DNA of 64,000 nt from Kineococcus rubinsiae (GTDB taxonomy: Bacteria; Actinomycetota; Actinomycetes; Actinomycetales; Kineococcaceae): NCBI RefSeq assembly GCF_011839805.1, contig NZ_VWPY01000007.1, forward strand, positions 81,540-145,539, written 5' to 3'. Below are positions 26,513-34,706 of the stretch, piece after piece. Below the pieces are notes generated by a model. The model searched no databases, was not told the origin of the DNA, and saw only the letters and a program-made list of their open reading frames with translations. Position 1 is the first letter of the stretch. Every line of letters starts with the position of its first letter. Made by a program: the position numbers and the translations under genes.

Positions 26513-26923
26513 TCAGAGGAGCCGGCCGGCCCCTGCGGCGAGCAGGGCCAGCAGCGGCAGCGTGCCCTGCCGCAGGGCGCTGCCGCGGTGGGCGGCCCCC
26601 GTGACGGCGAGCACCGTGGCGGCCGCGAGCATGCTGGCGCAGGAGGCGACCACGAGCGTCCAGCCCGGCTCGGTGACCCCGAGCAGGACGAGCAGGACGC
26701 CGAGCACCGCGCCCACGGCGAGGAACAGGTTGTAGAAGCCCTGGTTGAACGCGAGGAACTGCGTCGCGCGCGCGTCCTCCTCGCTGCCGGTCCCGAAGAT
26801 CGCCCGGACCCGCGGCGTCGTCCACAGCACCGACTCGAACACGAAGATCATCACGTGCAGGAACCCCGCCAGGGTGGCGAGCACCAGGGCGACGGACGAC
26901 AGCAGGGCCATGGCGCCCATCAT
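26513..26923 (-). CDS. DUF1304 family membrane protein
   Basis: A 136-residue protein with four membrane helices (LLSSVALVLATLAGFLHVMIFVFE; FLAFNQGFYNLFLAVGAVLGVLLVLLG; TLVVASCASMLAAATVLAVTG; LPLLALLAAGAGRLL, each read in part). The segments HVMIFVFESVLW and FNQGFYNLFLA are typical of DUF1304. Function unknown. The start ATG 26923 overlaps the amidase stop by the ATGA arrangement, so it is coupled to the amidase gene; downstream in-frame ATGs at 26920 and 26911 are alternatives. Confidence 0.8.
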   Translation of the reverse strand: MMGAMALLSSVALVLATLAGFLHVMIFVFESVLWTTPRVRAIFGTGSEEDARATQFLAFNQGFYNLFLAVGAVLGVLLVLLGVTEPGWTLVVASCASMLAAATVLAVTGAAHRGSALRQGTLPLLALLAAGAGRLL

Positions 26924-28524
26924 GCCGCCGGGCCGGGCACCACCTGCCCGAGCAGGCCGAGAAGCGCCGTGTCCTCGCCGCGCGGGGCGAGGACGCACAG
27001 GCCGACGGGCAGCGCGCCGACCCGGCCCCACGGCAGGCCGAGCGCCGGGACGCCCGCGGCCGAGGCCAGCGAGGTCAGCGCCAGGGTGGCCGCGCGCACG
27101 CGGTCCTGCTCCGCCGGGGAGGCGTCCGCGGCCGGGGCGGGGGCGGCCGTGCTGGGCAGGCCCAGCCAGCCCTGCGCGAGGACGGCGTCCAGCCGCTGCC
27201 GCACGCCCCGCAGCACGGCCCGCGCGTCGTCGACCGCCGCGGCGCTCACCCCGGCACCCGCGCGGAAGCGCCCCTCCACCGGCGCGGACAGGGCGCCGGG
27301 GTTCCCCTCGACGAAGGACCCGTGCGCCGCCCAGGCCTCCGCGGCCTGGACCGTGCGGAAGGCCGCCGTCCACGCCGTGACCTCGGCGGGGGTGAAGTCG
27401 TCGTCGAGGTCGAGCAGGGGCAGGCCCGTCTGCACCGACAGCGCGGCGAGCGCGGCGTCCACCGCGAGCGCCGTCGGCGCCTCGGCGAGGCCCGTGAGGG
27501 TGGCGCTGCGCAGCAGAGCCCGGGGTGCCGCCGCCCCTCCCGTGGTCCCGCCCAGCAGGACCCGCGCGGCGGCGTGCAGCACGCCGGCCTCGCGCGCGAG
27601 CAGCCCCACGGTGTCGAAGGACGGGGCCAGCGGCAGGACGCCCGCGGTGTCGACGGCCCCGTGCGTCGGGCGCCAGGCGAGGAGCCCGCAGAAGGAGCCG
27701 GGCACGCGCAGGGAGCCGGCCGTGTCGGTGCCCAGCCCGAGGTCGGCGCTGCCCGCGGCGACGGCGGCCGCCGGGCCGCTCGTGGACCCGCCGGTGGTCC
27801 GGCCGGGCGCGGCCGGGTTCGGCGGTGTCCCGTAGTGGGCGTTGGTGCCCAGCAGCGAGAACGCCAGCTCGTCGGTCTGCGCGAGGCCGTTCACCTGCGC
27901 GCCCGCGTCGAGCAGGGCCCGCAGGGCCGGGGCCGTCGCCGTCTCGACGGGGGCCGCGGCGAGCCAGCCGGGCACGCCCGCCCCGACCCGCTGCCCGGCG
28001 ACGGCGACGAGGTCCTTCACCGCGGTGCGCACCCCGGCGAGGGGCCCGGCACCGGACCCGGCGACCAGCGGGCCGTCCGCCGGGGGCGGCACGCGCCAGG
28101 TCGCGGGACCGCCGTCGGCCGGTGGGCCGGTCGGCGCGGGAGCGGGGGCGCCCGAGACGTGGGCCGTCGTGATCCGCCACCCCTGCTCGCCGCGGTGCCA
28201 CACCTGCGTCTGGAGCCCGGAGCCGCCGTCGCGCCGCTCGGTCTCGGTGACGGTCACCGCGTCCCGCGGCCCGAGCGCGCGGACGTGCACCCGGCGGACG
28301 GCGCGCGGCGGGGCCCCGCCGCGGGTGGCCCGGAAGGCGGAGATCTCCGCGTGGCCCGCGAGCGCCGCGCCGCCCTCGGCGCGCAGGGTCGCGGGGCCGT
28401 CGGCGAACAGCTCGTCGAGGACCGCGAGGTCGTCCTCGCGCAGCGCGCGCTCGTAGCGGGCGGCGGCCGCCAGCAGGCCGGGGACGGCGGCGGGGGAGGG
28501 CGGCGGGGGCGCGGACGGGGCCAA
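26920..28524 (-). CDS. AtzH/HpxZ-like domain fused to amidase (candidate oxalurate hydrolase)
   Basis: A 534-residue fusion. Residues about 12-125 are an NTF2-like AtzH/HpxZ domain (YERALREDDLAVLDELFADG, QTQVWHRGEQGWRITTAHVS). Residues about 145-534 are an amidase-signature domain with the Ser-cisSer-Lys triad: Lys170 in AVKDL, GGSTSG at 245-250 and nucleophile Ser271 in DTAGS. In Klebsiella the HpxY amidase and HpxZ are separate proteins of the oxalurate operon; in cyanuric acid pathways AtzE and AtzH are homologous. The start is TTG 28524 with GGAGG 5 bases upstream. It is divergent from the PucG-type aminotransferase, whose expected product is oxalurate. The function is inferred from these links. 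Confidence 0.82.
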   Translation of the reverse strand: MAPSAPPPPSPAAVPGLLAAAARYERALREDDLAVLDELFADGPATLRAEGGAALAGHAEISAFRATRGGAPPRAVRRVHVRALGPRDAVTVTETERRDGGSGLQTQVWHRGEQGWRITTAHVSGAPAPAPTGPPADGGPATWRVPPPADGPLVAGSGAGPLAGVRTAVKDLVAVAGQRVGAGVPGWLAAAPVETATAPALRALLDAGAQVNGLAQTDELAFSLLGTNAHYGTPPNPAAPGRTTGGSTSGPAAAVAAGSADLGLGTDTAGSLRVPGSFCGLLAWRPTHGAVDTAGVLPLAPSFDTVGLLAREAGVLHAAARVLLGGTTGGAAAPRALLRSATLTGLAEAPTALAVDAALAALSVQTGLPLLDLDDDFTPAEVTAWTAAFRTVQAAEAWAAHGSFVEGNPGALSAPVEGRFRAGAGVSAAAVDDARAVLRGVRQRLDAVLAQGWLGLPSTAAPAPAADASPAEQDRVRAATLALTSLASAAGVPALGLPWGRVGALPVGLCVLAPRGEDTALLGLLGQVVPGPAA

Positions 28525-28564
28525 CGGGTCCTCCGGGTCGGGTCGCTGCGGGGGTGGTCAGTGG

Positions 28565-28583
28565 AACGATCGTTGCATAGGAT
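28565..28583 (+). promoter_or_regulatory. Operator palindrome and -10 element of the pucG-type gene
   Basis: The palindrome AACGATCGTT (28565-28574), extended as GGAACGATCGTTGC, lies immediately ahead of the -10-like hexamer TAGGAT (28578-28583), which is 6 bases before the GTG start at 28590. The same palindrome sits 41 bases upstream of the divergent amidase start, so one regulator could control both genes. No -35 match is visible. Confidence 0.55.
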
Positions 28584-28589
28584 GACGCC

Positions 28590-29834
28590 GTGGAACAGAC
28601 GATCCGTCCGGCGCTGCCCGTGAACCCGCCGCCCCGCCTGCTCATGGGGCCGGGGCCGATCACCGTGGACCCGCGCGTCCTGCGGGCCATGTCGGCGCAG
28701 CTGCTGGGGCAGTACGACCCGGCCATGACCGCCTACATGAACGAGACGATGGCGCTGTACCGGTCGGTGTTCCGCACCCAGAACCAGCAGACGTTCCTCG
28801 TCGACGGCACGTCGCGCGCGGGGATCGAAGCCGCGCTGGTGTCGCTGCTGAGCCCGGGCGACCGCGTGCTCGTCCCGGTCTTCGGCCGCTTCGGCCACCT
28901 GCTGCGCGAGATCGCCGAGCGGTGCGGTGCCGAGGTGCACGTCCGGGAGGTGCCGTGGGGCGAGGTGTTCTCCCTCGCCCAGCTCGAGGACGCCGTCCGC
29001 GAGGTGCGCCCGAAGCTCGTCGCGATGGTCCAGGGCGACACCTCGACCACGATGAACCAGCCGCTGGAGGGCGTCGGCGAGGTCTGCCACCGCCACGGCG
29101 CCCTGCTCTACGTCGACGTCACGGCGTCGCTGGGCGGCAACGCCTTCGAGATGGACGCCTGGGGCGTCGACGCGGTCACCGCCGGGCTGCAGAAGTGCCT
29201 CAGCGGGCCCTCGGGCAGCGCGCCCATCAGCCTGTCCCCGCGAGCGGTCGACGTCATCGGCGCGCGCCGCAGCACCGAGGCCGGCCTGCGCGCCGACCCG
29301 GACGCCGAGGACGGCGCGGCGCCGCCCGCGGCCCGCATCCGGTCGAACTACTTCGACCTCGCCATGGTCATGGACTACTGGAGCGAGAAGCGCCTCAACC
29401 ACCACACCGAGGCCACGACGATGCTCTACTGCGCCCGCGAGTGCGCCCGGCTGCTGCTGGAGGAGGGCCTCGACGCGGCCGTCGCCCGCCACCACCTGCA
29501 CGGCCGCGCGATGCTGGCCGGCGTGCAGGGGCTGGGGCTGCGGGTCTTCGGGGACCCGGCGCACAAGATGAACAACGTCGTGGCGGTCTGGATCCCCGAC
29601 GGGGTCGACGGCGACGCGGTGCGCGCGGGGATGCTGGGCGACTACGGCATCGAGATCGGCACGTCGTTCGGGCCGCTGGCCGGGAAGACCTGGCGCATCG
29701 GCACCATGGGCTACAACGCCCGCAAGGACGCCGTGCTCGTGACCCTCGCGGCGCTGGAGCAGGTGCTGCGCGCCGCGGGCGCGGCGGTGCCCGTGGGCGG
29801 CGGGGTGCTGGCGGCGCAGGAGGTCTACGCGTGA
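28590..29834 (+). CDS. pucG: Alanine-glyoxylate/ureidoglycine-glyoxylate aminotransferase (PucG-like)
   Basis: A 414-residue class V PLP aminotransferase of the PucG/AGT group. PucG transfers the amino group of ureidoglycine to glyoxylate, giving oxalurate (N-carbamoyl-2-oxoglycine) and glycine. Evidence: LLMGPGPITVDPRVLRAM, GQYDPAMTAYMNET, FLVDGTSRAGIEAAL, VQGDTSTTMNQPLEGVGE, LYVDVTASLGGN, and GLQKCLSGPSG with the PLP lysine near residue 202; C-terminal WRIGTMGYNARKDAVL. The GTG start (28590) is probably leaderless. Stop overlaps the allantoate amidohydrolase start, which makes ureidoglycine a logical substrate. Confidence 0.9.
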   Translation: MEQTIRPALPVNPPPRLLMGPGPITVDPRVLRAMSAQLLGQYDPAMTAYMNETMALYRSVFRTQNQQTFLVDGTSRAGIEAALVSLLSPGDRVLVPVFGRFGHLLREIAERCGAEVHVREVPWGEVFSLAQLEDAVREVRPKLVAMVQGDTSTTMNQPLEGVGEVCHRHGALLYVDVTASLGGNAFEMDAWGVDAVTAGLQKCLSGPSGSAPISLSPRAVDVIGARRSTEAGLRADPDAEDGAAPPAARIRSNYFDLAMVMDYWSEKRLNHHTEATTMLYCARECARLLLEEGLDAAVARHHLHGRAMLAGVQGLGLRVFGDPAHKMNNVVAVWIPDGVDGDAVRAGMLGDYGIEIGTSFGPLAGKTWRIGTMGYNARKDAVLVTLAALEQVLRAAGAAVPVGGGVLAAQEVYA

Positions 29835-31102
29835 GCGTCCCCGCCGCGCCGGGGGACGCGACGCGCGCCGCGGCCGAGCGCCTGCTGCGGCGCTGCGACG
29901 AGCTCGCGGCGGTCTCCGCGAGCCCCGACGGCATCGAGCGCGTGCACCTGTCCGCCGAGCACGCCCGCGTCAACGCGGTCGCGGCGGGCTGGCTGCGCGA
30001 GGCGGGCCTCGCGACGTGGCAGGACGCGGCCGGCAACCAGTGGGGCCGCCTGGAGGGCGCGGAACCCGGCCTGCCCGCGCTCGTCCTCGGCTCCCACCTC
30101 GACACGGTGCCCGACGCGGGGCGCTACGACGGGATCCTCGGCGTCGTGACGGCGATCGAGGTCGCCGCCCGCCTCGCGCCGCACCGCGCGCAGCTGCCCT
30201 TCGCCGTCGAGGTCGTGGCCTTCGGCGACGAGGAGGGCACCCGCTTCGGCACCGCCCTGCTCGGCAGCCGGGCCGTGGCGGGCACCTGGCTCGACGGCTG
30301 GTGGGACGTCGCCGACGCCGCGGGCACCACGCTGCGCGAGGCCTCGACCGCCTTCGGCCTCGACCCGGCCGCGATCGCCGACGCGGCGCGGCGCCCCGAG
30401 GACCTCGTGGGCTACCTGGAGCTGCACATCGAGCAGGGCCCGCACCTGGAGGCCGCCGGCCGCGCCCTCGGCGTGGTCACCTCCATCGCGGGCGCGCGCC
30501 GGTTCGCCGGCCGCGTCGTCGGCGAGGCGCGCCACGCCGGCGGCACCCCGTACGCCAAGCGCCGCGACGCGCTCGTGGGCGCCGGTCAGGTCGTCGTCGC
30601 CCTCGAGCGGCTCGCCGTCGAGACGGGCGGCATCGCCACCGTCGGCCGCCTGCAGGCGCACCCCGGCGGCGTCAACGTCGTGCCCGGGCTCGTCGAGTTC
30701 TCCCTCGACGTGCGCGCCGAGCACGACGCGACGCGCGACGACCTCGTGGCCCGCATCGAGGCCTACGCGCGCGAGACGTGCGCGGCGCGCGGCCTGGGCT
30801 TCGAGCTGCAGGAGACGCACCGCGCCCCGGGCGTCTACTGCGACGCCGGGCTCACGGAGTCCGTCGTCGCGGGCATCGCCGCCACGGGCGACGACGACCC
30901 GGTCCAGCTGTTCAGCCGCGCGGGCCACGACGCGATGGCCGTCGCGGCGATCACGCCCGTGGCGATGCTGTTCGTGCGCTGCGAGGACGGCATCAGCCAC
31001 CACCCGGCCGAGGCCGTCACCCTCGACGACGTCGGCCTGGGCCTCGACGCGCTGGAGGCGGCCGTGCGCGACCTGGCCCGCCGGCGTTCCGCGGCGCGCT
31101 GA
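29831..31102 (+). CDS. allC: Allantoate amidohydrolase
   Basis: A 423-residue M20-family zinc/manganese amidohydrolase that converts allantoate to ureidoglycine, ammonia and CO2. Metal-binding motifs: LVLGSHLDTVPDAGRYDGILG (His and Asp), VAFGDEEGTRFGTALLGSRAVAG (Glu), LELHIEQGPHLE (His), and SRAGHDAMAVAAITPVAMLFV with SHHPAE near the end. N-carbamoyl-L-amino acid hydrolases look alike, but allB and pucG neighbours favour AllC. GTG 29831 overlaps the preceding stop (GTGA). The RpiR gene follows after 5 bases. Confidence 0.9.
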   Translation: MSVPAAPGDATRAAAERLLRRCDELAAVSASPDGIERVHLSAEHARVNAVAAGWLREAGLATWQDAAGNQWGRLEGAEPGLPALVLGSHLDTVPDAGRYDGILGVVTAIEVAARLAPHRAQLPFAVEVVAFGDEEGTRFGTALLGSRAVAGTWLDGWWDVADAAGTTLREASTAFGLDPAAIADAARRPEDLVGYLELHIEQGPHLEAAGRALGVVTSIAGARRFAGRVVGEARHAGGTPYAKRRDALVGAGQVVVALERLAVETGGIATVGRLQAHPGGVNVVPGLVEFSLDVRAEHDATRDDLVARIEAYARETCAARGLGFELQETHRAPGVYCDAGLTESVVAGIAATGDDDPVQLFSRAGHDAMAVAAITPVAMLFVRCEDGISHHPAEAVTLDDVGLGLDALEAAVRDLARRRSAAR

Positions 31103-31107
31103 GACCC

Positions 31108-32052
31108 GTGGACACCCGCCCCCCCGCCCCGACTCCCGCACCGCCCGCCGAGACGCCCGCGTCCGAGGCCCGGGCGCGGCCCGGCTTCCACCCCCGCGCC
31201 GAGCCACCCGGCGACGCGGCGGAGGACCGCCGTCTCGAAGCCCTCATCGAGGCGTCGTGGGACACGATGGGGCCGGTCGAGCGGCACCTCGCGGGCGTCG
31301 TCCTGGACCACCTCGACGACCTCGCGGCGTACAGCGCCGCGGAGCTGGCGTCCCTGTCGGGGGCGTCGAAGGCCACGGTGAGCCGCTTCTTCCGCCGGCT
31401 CGGCTTCGAGACGTTCGCCGAGGCCCGGCACCGGGCGCGGTCGCTGCGGGCCGCGGGCGTCCCCGTGCCCGGCCGGCCGGCCGCCGACCCGTCCGCCGCC
31501 CACGTGGGCGCTGCGCAGGCCAACCTCGCGCGCGCCGGGGCGGCGCTGGACCCGGCGGTGATCGGGCCGGTCGCGGACCTGCTCGCGTCGGCCGCCCAGG
31601 TCGTCGTCGTGGGCTTCCGCAACAGCTACCCCGTCGCCCTGCACCTGCGCGAGCAGCTGCTGCAGGCGCGCCCGCGGGTCGCGCTGGCCCCGCAGCCGGG
31701 GCAGTCGGTGGGGGAGGAGCTGGCGCAGCTGGGGCCGGGCGACGCGGTCGTCTGCGTCGGGTTCCGCCGGCGCCCGGCGGGGTTCGGGGCCGTGGTCGAC
31801 CTGGTCCTGGACGCGGGCGTGCCGACGGTCCTGCTCGTCGACCCGGGGGCCCGCCGGCACGTGCCGCGGGCCACCCACCGCCTCGAGGTACCCGTCGACG
31901 GGTGCGGCGCCTTCGACGACTACGGCGCGGCCATGACCACGGTCTGCGTGCTCGCCGACGCGGTGCTGGACCGCGTGGGCGCGGCCGGCCGGGAGCGGAT
32001 CGACGCGCTGACGAGCTCCTACCGCTCCTCGGGGGAGCTCGAGGAGGGCTGA
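31108..32052 (+). CDS. RpiR family transcriptional regulator (HTH plus SIS domain)
   Basis: A 314-residue regulator with a Pro/Ala-rich N-terminal tail of about 40 residues, an RpiR helix-turn-helix (SAAELASLSGASKATVSRFFRRLGFETFAEARHRAR in part) and a SIS sugar-isomerase-like effector domain (VVVVGFRNSYPVALHLREQL; DAVVCVGFRRRP; VLLVDPGARRHVPRATHRLEVPV). RpiR proteins usually sense phosphosugars, but family members are also found beside purine and amino acid catabolic genes. It is the last gene of the pucG-allC operon. Start GTG 31108. Its 3' end overlaps the convergent GGDEF gene by 34 bases. Confidence 0.87.
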   Translation: MDTRPPAPTPAPPAETPASEARARPGFHPRAEPPGDAAEDRRLEALIEASWDTMGPVERHLAGVVLDHLDDLAAYSAAELASLSGASKATVSRFFRRLGFETFAEARHRARSLRAAGVPVPGRPAADPSAAHVGAAQANLARAGAALDPAVIGPVADLLASAAQVVVVGFRNSYPVALHLREQLLQARPRVALAPQPGQSVGEELAQLGPGDAVVCVGFRRRPAGFGAVVDLVLDAGVPTVLLVDPGARRHVPRATHRLEVPVDGCGAFDDYGAAMTTVCVLADAVLDRVGAAGRERIDALTSSYRSSGELEEG

Positions 32053-33605
32053 GGGGCGGGCTCGCGGTCCGCGAGGACGGCGCGCCGGCCGCCGGCGCGC
32101 TTGGCGCGGTACATCGCGCGGTCGGCGTGGGAGAGCAGCGCGTCCGGGTCGTCCCCGGGGGCGCCGGTGGCCGCACCGACGCTCGCGCCGATCGTCGCGG
32201 GGCCCGCGAGGAGCGCGAAGGGCGCGCGCAGGGCGGTCACCACGCGGTCGCAGACACCGGCCGCGACGGCCACGTCCTGCCCGGCGAGCAGGACGGCGAA
32301 CTCGTCCCCGCCGAGGCGGTGGCCGGTGCCGCCGTCGCCCACGGCCTCGCGCAGCCGCCCGGCGACCGCCGTCAGCAGCTCGTCGCCCGCCGCGTGCCCC
32401 AGCTCGTCGTTGACGGTCTTGAACCCGTCGAGGTCGACGAACAGCACGGTCGCGCCGCCGCCCGCCGCACCGGGGGCGAGCGCGGCGGCCAGCCGGGTCG
32501 CGAGGCTGCGCCGGTTCGGCAGCCCGGTCAGCTCGTCGTGCCCCGCGCGGTGCTCGACGGCCTCGGTGAGGACCACGCGCTCCAGGGCCGCCGCACCCAG
32601 CGAGGCGAGCGACTCCAGCGCGGCCTCGTCGTAGCGCCGGCTCGCCTGGGACCTCGGGATCCCCGTGACGAGCCAGAGGGCGGGGTCGGCCGCGGGCAGC
32701 CTGCGGCCCACCTCCCCGGCGCCCGGGGGCGTGCCGCGGATCGCGAGCCGGCCGGAGGAGACGACCGCCGCGCCGTGGCGCTGCAGCGCGTCCAGCAGGT
32801 CCTCGCGCGTCGACGCGTCGTGCACCTCCACCGAGGCGCGGAACAGCTGGTGCTGCTGCGTGCGGCGGTCCTCGGACGTCCGGGAGGCGGAGGCGGCGAC
32901 CACGACGGCGAGGATGGGCACGAGCATGAGCAGCGCCGTCCACGCGGGCATCGTCAGCTGGACGGCCGCGGCGAGGTAGCCGAGCGTCGCGACCACGAGG
33001 AACAGCGCCAGCCCCAGGAGGCCGCCCGGGTTGCGCACCTCGCGCCACCAGGAGCCGCGCCGGGAGGTGCTCACCGACGCGGCCGAGACGGCGTAGTCGC
33101 AGGCGTAGTACGCCCCGGCGCCCGTCAGCACGGCGAGCAGCTGGCGGGCCGAGACCGGCTGGTCGCCCGCCACCGCGCTGAGGGCCAGGGTGGCGGCGAC
33201 GCTCGACAGCAGCGCCGAGCCCGTGTTGACCAGCCGCGTCTGCCAGTCGAGGCGATCGGTGAGGTAGGCCGCGACGACGGTCACGCTCCACGCCAGCACG
33301 GCGGTCGCCCGCGGCACGGTCGTCAGCAGGTACACCAGCAGCAGCGACTCGAAGGGCACGGCGACCCCGTCCGCACCGCGGCTCACGCGCATGGGGAACC
33401 GGGAGAGCACCCAGCCGAGCGGCAGGCACACGGCCAGGGCCGGCAGCAGCTCGTGGTGGGCGCCGGAGTCCGACCACCTCCGCGCGCGCTCGAGCGCCGC
33501 GGCGGCGCCGAGCACGAACACGGTGACGTCGAAGACGACCGAGGCCCGGGGGACCGCGGCGGCCAGGCCGGCGGCACCGTCTCCCGCGGTTCCCGTGCCG
33601 GTCAC
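32019..33605 (-). CDS. Membrane-anchored GGDEF protein (diguanylate cyclase)
   Basis: A 528-residue protein: N-terminal region of about seven to eight hydrophobic helices (residues about 20-230), a GAF-like segment (VEVHDASTREDLLDALQRHGAAVV) and a C-terminal GGDEF domain (HDELTGLPNRRSLATRLA; FVDLDGFKTVNDELGHAAGDELL; HRLGGDEFAVLL). The active-site GGDEF is intact, so c-di-GMP synthesis is expected. The inhibitory RxxD site is absent: the four residues at that place read GDGG. GTG 33605 has GGGAGG at a good spacing. Convergent with, and overlapping, the RpiR gene; divergent from purS. Confidence 0.88.
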   Translation of the reverse strand: MTGTGTAGDGAAGLAAAVPRASVVFDVTVFVLGAAAALERARRWSDSGAHHELLPALAVCLPLGWVLSRFPMRVSRGADGVAVPFESLLLVYLLTTVPRATAVLAWSVTVVAAYLTDRLDWQTRLVNTGSALLSSVAATLALSAVAGDQPVSARQLLAVLTGAGAYYACDYAVSAASVSTSRRGSWWREVRNPGGLLGLALFLVVATLGYLAAAVQLTMPAWTALLMLVPILAVVVAASASRTSEDRRTQQHQLFRASVEVHDASTREDLLDALQRHGAAVVSSGRLAIRGTPPGAGEVGRRLPAADPALWLVTGIPRSQASRRYDEAALESLASLGAAALERVVLTEAVEHRAGHDELTGLPNRRSLATRLAAALAPGAAGGGATVLFVDLDGFKTVNDELGHAAGDELLTAVAGRLREAVGDGGTGHRLGGDEFAVLLAGQDVAVAAGVCDRVVTALRAPFALLAGPATIGASVGAATGAPGDDPDALLSHADRAMYRAKRAGGRRAVLADREPAPQPSSSSPEER

Positions 33606-33759
33606 GTCGCACCTCCCGCCCGCCCCGTGGGGCGCACCGCCCCGACGGACATCGGTGCCCGGCGCGCGCGGCTTGAGGCGTCCCGCCCGGGCAGACGGGA
33701 GGGCGCCCGCGCGGCGGTAGCCTGGTGCCGCCGTCCGACCCCCTGAAGGAGTGCCGCGC

Positions 33760-34029
33760 ATGGGCCGCGTCGTCATCGACGTCATGCCGAAACCCGAGAT
33801 CCTCGACCCGCAGGGGAAGGCCGTCGTCGGCGCTCTCCCGCGCCTCGGCTTCGACGCCTTCACCGGCGTCCGCCAGGGCAAGCGGTTCGAGCTGGAGGTG
33901 GCCGGAGAGGTCACCCCGGAGGTGCTCGCCCAGGCTCGCGCCGCGGCCGAGACCCTCTTGAGCAACCCGGTCATCGAGGACGTCGTCTCCGTCCGCGATG
34001 CCGGTGCGGGCGAGGTGGCGTCCGCGTGA
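33760..34029 (+). CDS. purS: Phosphoribosylformylglycinamidine synthase subunit PurS
   Basis: An 89-residue small subunit of FGAM synthase that links PurL and PurQ into an ammonia-channelling complex. It shows [29 protein letters not shown] in part and the QGKRFELEV strand typical of PurS. ATG 33760 has GAAGGAG 8 bases upstream; the in-frame GTG at 33751 lies on the Shine-Dalgarno. A TAGCCT hexamer at 33718-33723 may be the -10 element. First gene of purS-purQ-purL-cutC. Confidence 0.95.
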   Translation: MGRVVIDVMPKPEILDPQGKAVVGALPRLGFDAFTGVRQGKRFELEVAGEVTPEVLAQARAAAETLLSNPVIEDVVSVRDAGAGEVASA

Positions 34030-34706
34030 GGATCGGCGTCGTCACCTTCCCCGGCTCCCTCGACGACGGTGACGCGCGCCGCGCCGTCCGCCTCGCGGGC
34101 GCCGAGCCCGTCGCCCTGTGGCACGCGGACGCCGACCTGCACGGGGTCGACGCGGTCGTCCTGCCCGGGGGCTTCTCCTACGGCGACTACCTGCGCTGCG
34201 GGGCGATCGCCAGCTTCGCGCCGGTCATGACCGAGGTCGTGGCCGCCGCCGGGCGCGGGGTCCCCGTCCTGGGCATCTGCAACGGCTTCCAGGTCCTGTG
34301 CGAGTCGCACCTGCTGCCGGGCGCGCTGGTCCGCAACGAGGCCCAGAAGTTCATCTGCACCGACCAGCGCCTGCTGGTCGAGAACGCGGACACGGCGTGG
34401 ACCTCGGCCCTCACCGCGGGCACCGAGATCACCGTGCCGCTGAAGAACGGCGAGGGCGGGTTCGTCGCCGACACCGAGACGCTCGACCGCCTCGAGGGCG
34501 AGGGCCGCGTGGTGTTCCGCTACGTCGGGCCGAACCCGAACGGCTCGCTGCGCGGCATCGCCGGCATCACCAACGAGCGCGGCAACGTCGTGGGGCTCAT
34601 GCCGCACCCCGAGCACGCGGTCGAGGAGGGCTTCGGCCCCACGACCGACGGCCTGGCGCTGTTCACCTCGGTGCTCACCGCGGGCCTCGCGGCGGTGGGT
34701 GCGTGA
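34026..34706 (+). CDS. purQ: Phosphoribosylformylglycinamidine synthase subunit PurQ (glutaminase)
   Basis: A 226-residue class I glutamine amidotransferase that supplies ammonia to PurL. It has [36 protein letters not shown], the nucleophile in [22 protein letters not shown], and the His-Glu pair in [15 protein letters not shown] 34026 overlaps the purS stop (GTGA), giving strong coupling and equal expression of complex subunits. Confidence 0.97.
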   Translation: MRIGVVTFPGSLDDGDARRAVRLAGAEPVALWHADADLHGVDAVVLPGGFSYGDYLRCGAIASFAPVMTEVVAAAGRGVPVLGICNGFQVLCESHLLPGALVRNEAQKFICTDQRLLVENADTAWTSALTAGTEITVPLKNGEGGFVADTETLDRLEGEGRVVFRYVGPNPNGSLRGIAGITNERGNVVGLMPHPEHAVEEGFGPTTDGLALFTSVLTAGLAAVGA

